Both the position numbers and the translations under genes were made by a program. From Drechslerella dactyloides (Eukaryota; Ascomycota; Orbiliomycetes; Orbiliales; Orbiliaceae): 64,000 bases of DNA. Positions within the stretch are counted from its first letter, which is position 1. Every line of letters begins with the position of its first letter. Below, one piece after another: positions 46,876 through 58,149 of the stretch. The notes under the pieces are model-generated. The model worked only from the letters and a program-made list of their open reading frames with translations. It was not told the origin of the DNA and ran no database searches. The stretch lies in contig JAGTWJ010000006.1 in NCBI GenBank assembly GCA_020064725.1, positions 2,294,001 to 2,358,000 on the forward strand, written 5' to 3'.

Positions 46876-49800
46876 TCAGTTGAGAGAATCCACGCGTTGA
46901 ATCATTCCATCAAATTGTGTGTAATAGGCCAGGCGGACTCCGAATACTATCTCATTCGTATCGTAACACATCACAACAATCTTTTTGGGCAGAAACCATA
47001 GTGCTGGATTAGCCTTGGGGGTCTGTACTTTCTCTGAAATAGCTGCCATCCCCAAGGAAGCAAGAGCGCTCAATTCTGGAACTCCAAGGAGCGCAATCAC
47101 ATATTGGTCCGATAATGGTAGAGATGCATAGTGACCCTCCTTTTCCAAGTAGTCGAATGTCAAAGCAGTTCCATCCACACACTTTGTTGGTGGATCGATA
47201 TTTGATAATATTTGTTGGACTACATGATATGCCTCCGGGCTTACCTGGTGAATGCAGATGAAACTGAGGCCCCCGTAGTTCCATTCTCGATGCTCAAACA
47301 CAGCTTTGTATAATTGCCTCATGATTTGTTGTCGGTGGTCCAGGCTCTCTCCCTCGTCACGCATATACTTTCTTGGGCCCTCCATAAGGCCAATCGCCTG
47401 GTTTGTGTCTCTGCTGCGACCTATTAGTATGCCCCTTCCCTTACGAGACAATGGACTCGATAATCCCTGTAGAACTAGTCTATCGGAACCGTCCTCTTCC
47501 GCGTTGAGACTGGGCCCGCGAAGCTCAATTGGGTGATTGATATCGGAGACTGAGAGGTTGAGCATCGGAAGAATATCTTGGAGGGCGCGCGTAGGCCCAA
47601 GTGATTCCTTGGCATCGCTCAGATAGGAAGCACGCGGCCGTATACGCTCATCGTCTTTGATGGCAATAGCCCAATTGCCCATCGAGAGACCGTAAGTAAT
47701 AGCGAAGGGCGCCACATAGGCGGTTAGCTCTGCCAAAAACATTCCTTGGCCTGCGACTTTTGCAATGTCCTGCCTTTCACCGCGTATCCTTGCGCATAAA
47801 TCGGCTTCCTTGGTCCTCCTCAAATTCATCGGGGGCCATTCCGCAAGAGATATGAAAATTTGGGGATCGTGGGGGTATTCTGGACCCCAGATAATTCTGA
47901 TTTTGTCGATTATCCTGGCTTGAGTAACGGGCGTTCGGAATTCCCGCCATGTCATTTCCTCGATCGCAGCTATTTCTGGAAGCCCAAGGTAGACCAAGAA
48001 CGATCTTCGATTCTGAGCGTGCGATTGAGAATGTGCCCATCCGCGGATAAACTCGGTTCCTTGAATTGAATCCTCTGCCCTGAAACTATCAGAAGCGTAC
48101 AATTCTACTGACTCGGTCCTGTCAGGATACCACGACTTCATCTTTCGTAAATAATTTTTAGTCCAGCTGCTAAGATTGATAATCGTGATATATTTTATGG
48201 GTTGAGGTTGGGGCGCGTCTCCGGGCAAGTGGACGATTACACCTTTCCACGCCAGCGCCAAAGAACTAGAAAACTGGATTTTGACATATTTGGCGACTCC
48301 CTGCGGCTGGGGGTCCGGCTCTGGAGATTTTAGAATCACCAGATGGCCGTGTTGAGGAGAAATATACAAAGAAGTAGCTATTTGACTGCGGTTCGTTTTG
48401 TTGCTGACATAAACTAGATTGTAGAGTTCTGATTCGTCGTTGAGAAGATCAGTAGTCAGGATGGAAGGCCCAACGCCCTCCTGTTCAAATTGATGCGCTA
48501 TTCCGCTAATTAGCCGCTTGGCCTGGTCCGGCATTCTAAAGCCTTTCGGCTTCTTGTCATCTCCGCTGTGAATTGCTATGCTGTATTGTTCCTGCTGTCT
48601 CTCCCAGGCTCGGCCAGCATCCTCACCTTCTTGGGAAGAAACTTGCTGCCCAATCCTACTTTTGATCCTCAACTCAGTCCCTATAATCAGAGCATCTATG
48701 AAAATGCTCAAATTGGTGTGGCGTTCGCGTTCATAGAGCACCGTATCAGACTCTAGCTCGTCGTCATCAGCCAATGCGGCCGAAGCTGTCAAGTCTCTAC
48801 TGTCGGATTCGCCCATCCCCGGGCCAGCCCCTGCCATCACAACATCTCCTTCATCATCTAAGAATCTGCTTCCTAGCCGTACCAGCATGGCGTAGAAGGT
48901 TTCTCCATGCCACAACCGGAGCCCAATATCAACCGAGACAATGTAAGGAGAGCCTAAGCCTTCCCATCGAAAAGGATTTCCGAGTATGTGTGCAATGGCA
49001 GCGAGCTCTCGTGCGTCCTGTAACTGGTCCATCGCTACGCTATCTATCGCTTCGTCGCTCCAACTGGTCTCGTCTGACAGGTGGTGAGCCTCCCAGGACG
49101 ATCTCGACGCCCACATTGTTAAATATGGCTTCCATGGCTCCCCGCGGTTTTCCGAGTTGGAATTTTCTCGCTCCACCTTGGCTATTTTCTTCGCGTAAGT
49201 TTCGCGGAGAATCGTCTCAGTTTCCGACGAAAGATTCATGAAGGTTATGAATCGAAGGCTGTCTTGACCTCGCTTACGCCGCCACACGTCATAAATTATA
49301 TCCCCCAAGATCTCATGGCTTGTTTCGATTCGAGTTTGTAGGACGATATTCTCTTCTATACCAGAAATGGAAAACACACAAAGTCCCTCGCCAACTTTCT
49401 CCAGATTCGGTCCCTCGCTGACAGCTCGCCAAGAGACTTGAAGCTGATTATACGACGGAATGAGACTCCCGGGTCCATATATTCGACTTCGCTCCCAGCC
49501 TGACCCCGGCCAAAGATCAGGGGTGAACGTTCTGTAGCCGTGCGTATGATCGAAATCTCTTTTTCCAATGAAACTGGTTAGGACCACATATTCTCTCTCG
49601 AATTCAATCGAAACTCTCGGATGCGCGCTAAGTGGTTCGGCAAGATGAGATCCCGGAAGTCGTTCCAGCGTTATCAATATCATAGCTTTCGCCTGGTCGG
49701 TTGATGATTCGATGCCGACAAGCCGGACCCTGATAGATTCGATTGAAGCGTCATCGAAGGTGTGACGATAGTTATTAAGCATCTTTTGTATTGCATAAAT

Positions 49801-50787
49801 TTCCGACGTCCCGAGAAGGGCTGACCAGAGATCTAGCTCATCGTAGATGATGTATTCGAACACTGGCGCCTTAAACACCGTATAAGCCTTTGATTGTGGC
49901 GATATTTGTGATTGCGCTGTCTTGATGATCTCAATCGTTTGCAAGTTCTCTATGGCAGTTATGGTTATATATTTGAGTGTTGGGGCTTGAGGCCTGCTGC
50001 TAACTTGGTCCATCGATTGGGTCCAACTAGCCTTTACCATCTCGGCGAGATCGTTTGAATAGACGTCAGAGTAAGCTGGGCGCCATGAAACAATGAGGTG
50101 TTGGTCAATTTCGGATACTTGTATCCGGTAAAGGTACTCCTCCTGAATTGGAGAAGAACTGGCATCCTTGGGGTACCATGAAAATTGTTTGTAGGATGGC
50201 CGGATAGATCTGAGAATAAGTAGAGACTCTGCAATCTCCAAGAAGCCTCGAGCCTCGAGTGGACAAGCGATTTGGTTCCCAGAAGCCCGGACATTGTACT
50301 TAATCTCAGTACCTCTGGTATCAGGGTCAGAATCAGCGCCTTCAGATCGCACGTGCATGGAAGCTTCAAGAAGGGCTTCGTAGCCCCTAGCCACGTTATG
50401 TTCCCAACCCGATATACCGTGGCTACTCTCCGGCCCGCTTATATTGGATTCACGGTCCTCGTGCGGGACCCCTTCGTCATCATCACTATCTCGTTTCTCA
50501 AAATAGACGGGGGCGCTAGGGAAGATGCCAGCGTTCTGAACATTCCCTGAGCAGCCATTGCTTTTGCGTGATGAGGATCCGTTTTCTTCTCTCTCACAAG
50601 CTGCGGACACGAGATCGGTACCGGCTGCTCTGGATTTGCCATGGAAGTTATCCTCCGATGCCGGCAATACCCGGCATTGTGCCAATGAAGCGCCAGTAGA
50701 TCTAATTCCAGGTACCAACAAAAAATAGAGGGAGTAGAGGATTAGATGCGACCAACGGGACACCAAGGCGCTGTTTTCCACGTCCAT
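46876..50787 (-). CDS. Giant LLGTPE-repeat protein, copy 2
   Basis: Uninterrupted single-exon frame. ATG 50787 gives 1,303 residues; an in-frame ATG at 50919 would give 1,347, but a TATA run (50825-50833) lies between them. A hydrophobic segment (SHLILYSLYFLLVPGI) suggests secretion. A Ser/Asp-rich pro-region with a Kex2-like FEKR follows, then four diverged modules. Signatures (1,347-residue numbering): ALLGTSEIYAI 367-377, degenerate RELAAIAHIL 637-646, VYLGLPEIAAI 976-986, ALLGVPELSAL 1276-1286. Each is preceded by about 90-110 residues with a (G/Q)HL(I/V) strand and a Y-I-T-I strand, and followed by an I-x-I-R/W strand. Its C-terminus (WFLPKKIVVMC...GVRLAYY) matches copy 1. No catalytic motif is recognised. 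Confidence 0.75.
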   Translation of the reverse strand: MDVENSALVSRWSHLILYSLYFLLVPGIRSTGASLAQCRVLPASEDNFHGKSRAAGTDLVSAACEREENGSSSRKSNGCSGNVQNAGIFPSAPVYFEKRDSDDDEGVPHEDRESNISGPESSHGISGWEHNVARGYEALLEASMHVRSEGADSDPDTRGTEIKYNVRASGNQIACPLEARGFLEIAESLLILRSIRPSYKQFSWYPKDASSSPIQEEYLYRIQVSEIDQHLIVSWRPAYSDVYSNDLAEMVKASWTQSMDQVSSRPQAPTLKYITITAIENLQTIEIIKTAQSQISPQSKAYTVFKAPVFEYIIYDELDLWSALLGTSEIYAIQKMLNNYRHTFDDASIESIRVRLVGIESSTDQAKAMILITLERLPGSHLAEPLSAHPRVSIEFEREYVVLTSFIGKRDFDHTHGYRTFTPDLWPGSGWERSRIYGPGSLIPSYNQLQVSWRAVSEGPNLEKVGEGLCVFSISGIEENIVLQTRIETSHEILGDIIYDVWRRKRGQDSLRFITFMNLSSETETILRETYAKKIAKVERENSNSENRGEPWKPYLTMWASRSSWEAHHLSDETSWSDEAIDSVAMDQLQDARELAAIAHILGNPFRWEGLGSPYIVSVDIGLRLWHGETFYAMLVRLGSRFLDDEGDVVMAGAGPGMGESDSRDLTASAALADDDELESDTVLYERERHTNLSIFIDALIIGTELRIKSRIGQQVSSQEGEDAGRAWERQQEQYSIAIHSGDDKKPKGFRMPDQAKRLISGIAHQFEQEGVGPSILTTDLLNDESELYNLVYVSNKTNRSQIATSLYISPQHGHLVILKSPEPDPQPQGVAKYVKIQFSSSLALAWKGVIVHLPGDAPQPQPIKYITIINLSSWTKNYLRKMKSWYPDRTESVELYASDSFRAEDSIQGTEFIRGWAHSQSHAQNRRSFLVYLGLPEIAAIEEMTWREFRTPVTQARIIDKIRIIWGPEYPHDPQIFISLAEWPPMNLRRTKEADLCARIRGERQDIAKVAGQGMFLAELTAYVAPFAITYGLSMGNWAIAIKDDERIRPRASYLSDAKESLGPTRALQDILPMLNLSVSDINHPIELRGPSLNAEEDGSDRLVLQGLSSPLSRKGRGILIGRSRDTNQAIGLMEGPRKYMRDEGESLDHRQQIMRQLYKAVFEHREWNYGGLSFICIHQVSPEAYHVVQQILSNIDPPTKCVDGTALTFDYLEKEGHYASLPLSDQYVIALLGVPELSALASLGMAAISEKVQTPKANPALWFLPKKIVVMCYDTNEIVFGVRLAYYTQFDGMIQRVDSLN

Positions 50788-50824
50788 CTTGTATTGTCGT
50801 ATCCGCAACGGCGCAGCATCTGCA

Positions 50825-50833
50825 TATATATAT
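50825..50833 (-). promoter_or_regulatory. TATA run upstream of giant-protein copy 2
   Basis: TATATATAT on the minus strand, about 40 nt upstream of ATG 50787. It favours that start over ATG 50919. Confidence 0.35.
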
Positions 50834-50919
50834 TGGCAATACCAAGATTGTATCAGACTCCTACCAAGGCAGAATAAGATTGTAATGTTATAACCCGGAA
50901 AGGTGTTTCTTGGAATCAT

Positions 50920-53572
50920 TCAATTCCGATAATGTGGAGGATCAAGAAAACTGGTCACTCGAGTGTATGTAGGTGCCCGGCGTGGAGTACTCGAGTACTC
51001 AGTTATTGAAGAACTAGAATATCAAAACTCATTTATCAGCGTGGATACTACGGAATTGCGACTAGGATGAAGAAACAACAATCTGGATACTAATCTCCGA
51101 GCAATTTATACGTATCTATCCGTATTGCATCATCAACCCCAATAGCAAAGAGGCTGGACCAAACATTAAACTTACCTCAGTAACGAAAATACTCCGAAGT
51201 TCTCGATCTAGGTTGACCGATGTCAATAAGTCTCGAGTGAGGTTGTCTTGGCGGCGTCTTCTTAAGCACCCGCACGTATGAAGCAGGTACGTGCTCAAAA
51301 CCTCCAGTAATGGAGGTATTTTCGACCACCTTTCAACTACTATCAGCCATCGACTATCTCAATCTATAGTCTCTGGAGTTATACGTTATAGAACAGACTT
51401 TCTGTCAGTGAGAAAGACATTATTATGATTTCGAGAATGAAGAAGAAAATCCACGATTCAAGTTTGATAGAATGTTACTTACTTTGTAAATCTATCGATT
51501 GTCTCTGCTCTTATATAACTATATTCCCTCGGCTTCCGGAATCCCTAGCCCGGGCGAGATCTCGAGAAGGAAGATTCCTCGGAAAATCTCTACTAGGTCC
51601 AGTGTACCTATATGTAGCGACAACGTTTAGCTCATGCGACAATATCTAGCCATATATATAACTGAATGTTAGCGGAAACATGGCACGATAATTCCTGCTA
51701 CCGATCTATCGGTACGAAAGGCCGAAATAATCCGTAGAATTCAAAATTTTGGTATCTGGATGTAAACAACCAGTCAGTCTGCCTTACGGGACATGCCTAA
51801 CGATCTTCTCGCGTTACTATGAGCAAGAGTCAATATACCGCAGTTTTATGGGTATCGTATGAGTAGTTACACTTTATGGCGACTGTTGGAATATGCCCGG
51901 GGGGAAGGCCAGGCGACCAAGCCAAGCTTAGCCCAACGCCGTGCTGTGCAGTTAAAGGGTTTTATTACGGACTCTGCTTGTCTCGTAAACCAGCCCAACC
52001 ACCTTTTGCCAGCGAAGCAGGCCGCTGGAGGCGTCTGCCATCTATTCCAGTCGACCATCCCGCGCTGTCAGTACCACAATCTCCCACTACTACAGCTTAT
52101 TTGCAAATGAAATTTTACACATCAAGCTTTTTATCAATCTATCCACAACAAGCCGAGTTCAGGTCGTGCCCTCGCCCTCGCCTAAGCAAACATTTCTTGT
52201 TGCCAACGAGCCTCCTATCCAATATTATAGACAGCCTGTTCTTATGTTATACATTGGCACAGAAATACCATCATTGCATACGCAGTCTACCGGCTATAAT
52301 ATCAGCCCGCGGGCGTGGGGTAAACAAAGTCTACGAAATATATGGAAGATAACAAGGGGCGCGCCCCAGCGCGATATAACCTAGTATCCAATATCAACTC
52401 AACAGTACTCAAGCTTTTGTTACATATATATTAGGTTGTGTCGCAAGCGAGGCATCGACTGCCCTGGGTCTAGCAGTCTAGTCTACGAGCTCGAGGCAAC
52501 ATTCAGATGGCATACTGTAGGCCCGCTGTTTCGACAACAACGAACTGACACCGTGCATTTGGCCATACGATCATACACAAGTGTACACGTACATGTATAT
52601 GTCAAGTCATATATGCTAGCATGCTAATATCGCCGATGATACTTATGCTATATCGATACAACATACCTACTAAGATGTGGCAAGCACTTGGGAAGCAAGA
52701 CGATAAACATTACATCCTAAAACACCTAGAGCCAATTGATACGGCAGGCTCTTTGATATCCAGTAGCCTCTAGGCTCCATCGGCATGCCTAGAGTTGACC
52801 TGCAGCTAACACGGCATTTTGTATCAGACAACGCGCGCTCGCGCATTAATTTCCGTTTACTCGCCACCAATCCAACTAAGTCTGCGTTGTAAGCGCAGCC
52901 TCGAGTTCTCTTTTGTAGGCTAGTTAACGTTTATATGGACGATTTGCACGCACTAAACCAGATTGTGAATTCGTGAACCCTTGAGCTGGTGAAACCAGCT
53001 GCTCGCCGCAGTCACACTAAAAAAACACGACAGGCATTGATTTGTAACGCGAAAGAAATGTCTAGGCATCCCTAAAATAGTATCGACTATAGACTAGCTT
53101 GGTACAAGTCTTGAGGCGAGACTTGCCTGGGTCGGCTACTACGAGCTTGGTAGGTAATTATTATCCCGGGGTAACTTCGAATCACGATTGTCAGCTTCTT
53201 CATATGTCTATGCTAGGGCTGGGTACCGAAATGAGGGCTATGATCGCGTTGCTGGTAGCCACGCGAGGCAATATGCGAATAAGTAGACACAGCGATAATC
53301 TAGTATACAATATAGATTAAAATGGAAACACTAGCCCGTAATTAAGATTGAGTAAACTTCGTCATGTACATAGGCCTGAGCCCCGAGGCCGAGGTCGTAG
53401 CCTGCGGCTAGATCAGTCCAAGCCTGTTCTACTTCCTGAGAGTCTCATGAAGGGGTCGTGGCTTTGAAAAGAAACCTTAGTTTAGTAGGCTAGTGTAATC
53501 AGCAGATATTGCACATAGTGGCCATATGAATAGCCTGTTCAGTTCGCCGAAGTGTCTAACACATGAGGTAAT
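50920..53572. other. Intergenic between giant-protein copies 2 and 3
   Basis: 2.6 kb, AT-rich, with no supported gene. Frames at 51859-52384 (+) overlap each other and have no domain. It contains one GTCTCGTAAACC motif. Confidence 0.5.
51980..51993 (+). repeat. Dispersed motif GTCTCGTAAACCAG
   Basis: Identical to 45670-45683 over 14 nt. It lies between giant-protein genes 2 and 3. Confidence 0.55.
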
Positions 53573-56500
53573 TTAATCCTGTAATGTCTGCAGCCACTCA
53601 GAGTTTCTGTTGCTGGATTCCAGATCGCTGAATTTAAGTTGGACAAGGATCTCGATACCTCGCGTGTTCGGGTTCAGTCGTATTAAAATGGAACCTATAG
53701 CTGCTCTATACACCCTGTCCCAGTATTCCATCGTCATGAGCTGCACTCCTCCGATTTCAGGAGTCCCCAAAAGCGCCTGGAACACCGCCTTGCTCTCAAT
53801 ATCGTTAGTATATTGGCTACTACCGCTGTCAACCATCATATACCCCTTTGTAGTCAGTATCTTTTGTTTGTCGATTTGGCCTATTATCTTCTCGGTGTAT
53901 TTGCATACTTGAAGTATCGAGACGCCCCTCAGGAAATGTCGCTCCATCCATCTTGCTGACTCCTCCTGTGGAGGTTTCGTAGATACTTCTGAAGAGTAGT
54001 CCTTCCAGACTTCGATATATGTCCGAGATAAAACTTTCACATAATCTTCAATTCGCAAAGACTCTATGAAGCCTGAGAAGGAAGTGACGATTTTCAAAAC
54101 TAAATGACGATCCAGCCGAGAAACAGATAGGAAGGCGACATAGGAGTTATCCCGTGGTTCGACTCTGACCAAATAGTATTGTTCTTCTTCATCCTGGGGA
54201 GTCCGCAGCTTCATTGGAGAGTTTTCAAACAGAGCTGCCACTTCTTCCGGACAATCACGATCTATGGCCAGTTGTGTTTTCCCCAGTTTTTGTCCTAGGA
54301 ACAACTCATTCCTTCCTCGAACTGCCATATCTCGGAGCACTAAACCCTCCATCTCGAGCCGACCTCCAAGGATGAGAGCATCTACTAAAGTTTGATTCGA
54401 CGCATGTTTATCAATCCAAGGTTCCAGAATCGTCCGTTGCGGCTCACAAATGATGAGAACTTCCGGGTGCTTTATCCAAGGTATTGGAACTCCATTCTTT
54501 CGATGCGGATCTCCTGTGGTCCATCTTATGTAAACAGAGGTGATCCTTTGACCATCGATATCTCTTGCAAAATTTATATTCATTTCCTCGATAACTGAAA
54601 TTTCCGCAGTCCCAAGGACCGCAAGCCATGTCGACATTTTCAAGTTGGAGGTATCTTGGCTCGTCATGACACTGTGGGATAGCCAGAGGGTATCTTCATA
54701 TCGTAGGTTATTGTGAAGGAAAATTTCCGTCAGAACAGCTTGGGTTTCGGGTCCAACTTCTAAGATGCTGAAATAGCGAGGCATATAGAACCCATCTCTT
54801 CTCGCGGCCTTCGTTAAATCTTCCGCGCTACCCTTAATGAGTTGAGCCCATGTAGCATGTAGAATATCGCTGAATGAATGGAGAGACCCGTCAGTCCATC
54901 TCATATAGTCTTCGAGATCCCCACCGATAGCTATATGACCAATTTTCGGAGATGCGACCAGATAAAGTGTTCTATCAACGGTGACTCGATCTCCATGCAA
55001 AATTTCCGAGCCTTCCTCTTCAAGCATTCGGAAAATCCCCCCGGTCTCCTGGAGTCCAAGGCCTTTGCTCGAAGCAGCTTCCCTCGCAGATCGTATCAGT
55101 GAAAGGGCCGGGTTAGGCACGCCTTCATCTATCACGCCCAGGTCGACCAGATCAGACATAGAATTTGGTTGCCAGCTTGCAGCAATATTCATCGAGACAT
55201 GAAGTTTAATACCCTTCTCTATTGTTTCAGTCCAGACTATCAAGTTGCTTTCTTCTTCGTCTTCATCTTCAGGCAGATCACTAGTCAGCCTGATAAGTAA
55301 CATCGGCTCGCCTTTGAGGGCTCCACTATTATGATAGGTAGCCTCAATAGTCGAAATAAACGAGATGCTTTGATGCGGCAAAAGCTTTAGCACGGCACGG
55401 ACTTCGCTCGTCGCCCAGAAAGGCTTCAAAAACTCTCTATCGCTCTCCTCTAGGCAATCTAGAAACAGTATGTCCGTCTCCCGAAGATGCTTTTTGTCCA
55501 TAGTATCATTAATGATACTTTTCGTATTTTCCCTGACCGCCATGAAGGTGAAATCTTGTACAGGAACGTACATCCCGTGTGCTTTTGTCCATACATCGTA
55601 GAGTATATCGCCAAGCAATATTGTGTCGGTGACAGAGTCCGTGGGGGCGTCGACAACAACCAGGTGGTTCTCTACGCCCGAAGTTGCAAATCGGAATGAC
55701 AAGTTCGATCCATCGACTGTGACGCATGGTATCACGAAGTTTTGGTACGTTGGCGCAGGCGACTGAGCGGCATCGGGAACGTAGTTGTACGTCGTGCCTT
55801 CTAATATTTCAAACGCGGGATGAATTGTGATAGCGATATTAGGTACCAAGTCGCTGTTTGAAGCCAATACAGGTTCTTCCGAACACACATAGAACTCGGA
55901 ATGCTGTGTATCTGAACTCGTAAACTTCCGAGCCCCGACTGACTGTTCGAAATGAGACGGATCAGACTCCAGACTTGGTATCTCCAGTTCAATAAGGATA
56001 TCGGCGGCTTGATCATCGCTATATGCATCCGGACTAGTAGTCGGCTTCGTAATACGCAGGTGAATATCAGATATGAAAGCGTCGCGAAGCCCATGGTGAT
56101 ACGTGTTCAGCATTTTTTTGATGACGCCGACTTCAGCCGTTCCAAGTAAGGCATTCCAAAGTTCCGCGTTTTTGGACTCGTATTTGATTTCATCATCTGT
56201 TGGTTCCAGCATCGAAAGTGACAGGATTCCTTCCGTAGCACCTCTTTTAAATACTTCAATGATAGTCGCAAAGGTTTCGATGCTGGTTCTACGAATATCG
56301 TAGATCGTGATATATCTCAGAACTTGCTTCTCTTGGCCCGGTGGAGGTGTCGCGCCTGCTTGCCAACTCCAATAGATTAAATCAGACAAATCGACCCACG
56401 GACCTGACTGTGATAGCAGCAAGTGCTGGTCTTTCATTGATACAAAAGTGACGACTTCCGGCAATAGTCCCAATGTGTGAAAGTAAAATCTTTGATATGT

Positions 56501-57139
56501 CTTGCCGCTATTTAGTACTGGTACTCCAATAGCACCATAAAAGGAGGTACCTGGACACGCTTTGTTATGCAAAGGCGAAATCGACCGCCAAAGTGCAGGA
56601 TATTCCGGTTCCGGTACATTATACTCATAATGATCTATGAAGGGTGTCGAGTCTTTCGCAAGTATACTTTGTCGTCGAAGAACATCACCTCTATGAACTG
56701 ATTCCCAGTAGCTCCTTGTGTTGGCTTCAGCTGCACCTGTCGCGGAATCTTCGAAGTCTTTGTCATTTTGGTGGTTTTCTCTCTTACTGCTCTTGTGCCT
56801 GTTCTCCTGACGCGAGTATTGGCGACCCGTATCGAAAGATCCTTCAGATGACGTAATACAGTTATCAATTTGTCTATTGACGGTAGTTCTAGTTATCAAG
56901 TCAGTCGATTTTGCGCTTAGCTTGCTGTTCCCAGAAGTGGCGTCCAAGATTGTTACGAACGATGATTTGGGGGTTTGGGCCTCTCGTAATAGATGTTTTA
57001 TCAGCAATGAGCGGGCATCAACGACGGAAACGTCGTTAATAAAGAAGCGAATGAGAATGAACGTAGACCAAAAGAGAAGGATCCCGAGGCTGCCCGATAT
57101 CATTTTGACATGGCCAACTGAAGTCAGTGATAATCTCAC
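53573..57139 (-). CDS. Giant LLGTPE-repeat protein, copy 3
   Basis: Uninterrupted single-exon frame of 1,188 residues (ATG 57139; a second in-frame ATG at 57103). The N-terminus carries a long hydrophobic segment (LGILLFWSTFILIRFFI), either a signal peptide or a membrane anchor. A basic, low-complexity pro-region with LRRQ follows. Four modules: signatures at 331-340 (LLGTAEVGVI), 574-583 (FWATSEVRAV, degenerate), 841-850 (VLGTAEISVI) and 1123-1132 (LLGTPEIGGV), spaced 243, 267 and 282 residues apart. Within each, a (N/G/R/Q)H(L/I) strand lies about 85-115 residues before the signature and a YITI/FTFM/FSIL/VSIL strand about 45-55 before it. It lacks the WFLPK C-terminus of copies 1 and 2 and ends after the fourth module. 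The family is not recognised. Confidence 0.75.
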   Translation of the reverse strand: MRLSLTSVGHVKMISGSLGILLFWSTFILIRFFINDVSVVDARSLLIKHLLREAQTPKSSFVTILDATSGNSKLSAKSTDLITRTTVNRQIDNCITSSEGSFDTGRQYSRQENRHKSSKRENHQNDKDFEDSATGAAEANTRSYWESVHRGDVLRRQSILAKDSTPFIDHYEYNVPEPEYPALWRSISPLHNKACPGTSFYGAIGVPVLNSGKTYQRFYFHTLGLLPEVVTFVSMKDQHLLLSQSGPWVDLSDLIYWSWQAGATPPPGQEKQVLRYITIYDIRRTSIETFATIIEVFKRGATEGILSLSMLEPTDDEIKYESKNAELWNALLGTAEVGVIKKMLNTYHHGLRDAFISDIHLRITKPTTSPDAYSDDQAADILIELEIPSLESDPSHFEQSVGARKFTSSDTQHSEFYVCSEEPVLASNSDLVPNIAITIHPAFEILEGTTYNYVPDAAQSPAPTYQNFVIPCVTVDGSNLSFRFATSGVENHLVVVDAPTDSVTDTILLGDILYDVWTKAHGMYVPVQDFTFMAVRENTKSIINDTMDKKHLRETDILFLDCLEESDREFLKPFWATSEVRAVLKLLPHQSISFISTIEATYHNSGALKGEPMLLIRLTSDLPEDEDEEESNLIVWTETIEKGIKLHVSMNIAASWQPNSMSDLVDLGVIDEGVPNPALSLIRSAREAASSKGLGLQETGGIFRMLEEEGSEILHGDRVTVDRTLYLVASPKIGHIAIGGDLEDYMRWTDGSLHSFSDILHATWAQLIKGSAEDLTKAARRDGFYMPRYFSILEVGPETQAVLTEIFLHNNLRYEDTLWLSHSVMTSQDTSNLKMSTWLAVLGTAEISVIEEMNINFARDIDGQRITSVYIRWTTGDPHRKNGVPIPWIKHPEVLIICEPQRTILEPWIDKHASNQTLVDALILGGRLEMEGLVLRDMAVRGRNELFLGQKLGKTQLAIDRDCPEEVAALFENSPMKLRTPQDEEEQYYLVRVEPRDNSYVAFLSVSRLDRHLVLKIVTSFSGFIESLRIEDYVKVLSRTYIEVWKDYSSEVSTKPPQEESARWMERHFLRGVSILQVCKYTEKIIGQIDKQKILTTKGYMMVDSGSSQYTNDIESKAVFQALLGTPEIGGVQLMTMEYWDRVYRAAIGSILIRLNPNTRGIEILVQLKFSDLESSNRNSEWLQTLQD

Positions 57140-57390
57140 CGATAATATTTTAATAAATTCAAATTGGTCTGTGAGGCCAGATAATTAAATCTCGTTGTAG
57201 CAGGTATTGAATAATTAGATAGTTGACCCTATCTCCCGAATTTTTTCCTGACCAGTTGAGTACTAGTGTGGTCTATTTCAAGGGTCTAGACATATTTGGA
57301 CTCTCCCTACGGCGTACCAGCCGATATACCACTTCCACTTCTATACTTGCAAGACTATTAATAAATTAGAGTTCAAAGTCGGGCATAGAC

Positions 57391-57406
57391 ATATATATAT
57401 ATATAT
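57391..57406. repeat. (AT)8 microsatellite
   Basis: Eight perfect AT units in the divergent intergenic region. Confidence 0.9.
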
Positions 57407-58149
57407 GCCTGCTGTTTATAGAGTGCTGATATGCCACGAAAGTTTTTATGCACACATGTTTACCAAACTCATATTAGTGTACTGGCCAAGCTCACAACAC
57501 CTCTCTTTTCTCTGCCTTGATACGGAAAAAAGACTGGTGATATCTATGATGTGTCAGTGTTGGAGGCCAATCCGAAGCAAACGAAACACGATGTGATCTC
57601 ATTCGCAAAATTGATACATGAGACTGCATCAGGGCGGCTCCGCAAGCTTGTTTCCATGCTCGTGCCTCTGCTAATTAGTCGGGAATGCACAAGGCCAGAT
57701 CTGCAGATACAACTGTTACCCGCCATCGATCTCGAGCTCACCCAATGGTTAACACGTTGTGGCGGGACAGGATAGGATTTGAATTCATGTTGGTCACGAA
57801 AACCACCTAGTTGGACTCTAATTCTAAATATACTTCAGCTTCATAGCATGTCGCGTTGCGGCTTATAGTTACGCTTGATGCGATCTCGTATAAGTACTTT
57901 ATAGATCCTTAGATCGCGATCATATGACTGGTCATATTTCTACCCAAGCCGTGTCTATACAGTATGCCATAAGCAATGTAGCGGCGCCCGCTAATTCATC
58001 GTTCGGTTGAAAAATTAAAACCAGCAGCCTATCTCTAGAACTAAGAAAGAATCCTGGCTGAATAGGTGGAAGGTTAGCTGTGGATGAAACCAAACATCTT
58101 CTTTTGTTAGAAACCGCTTCGTTCCATAGAATATGGGCCGTAGCGGGTT

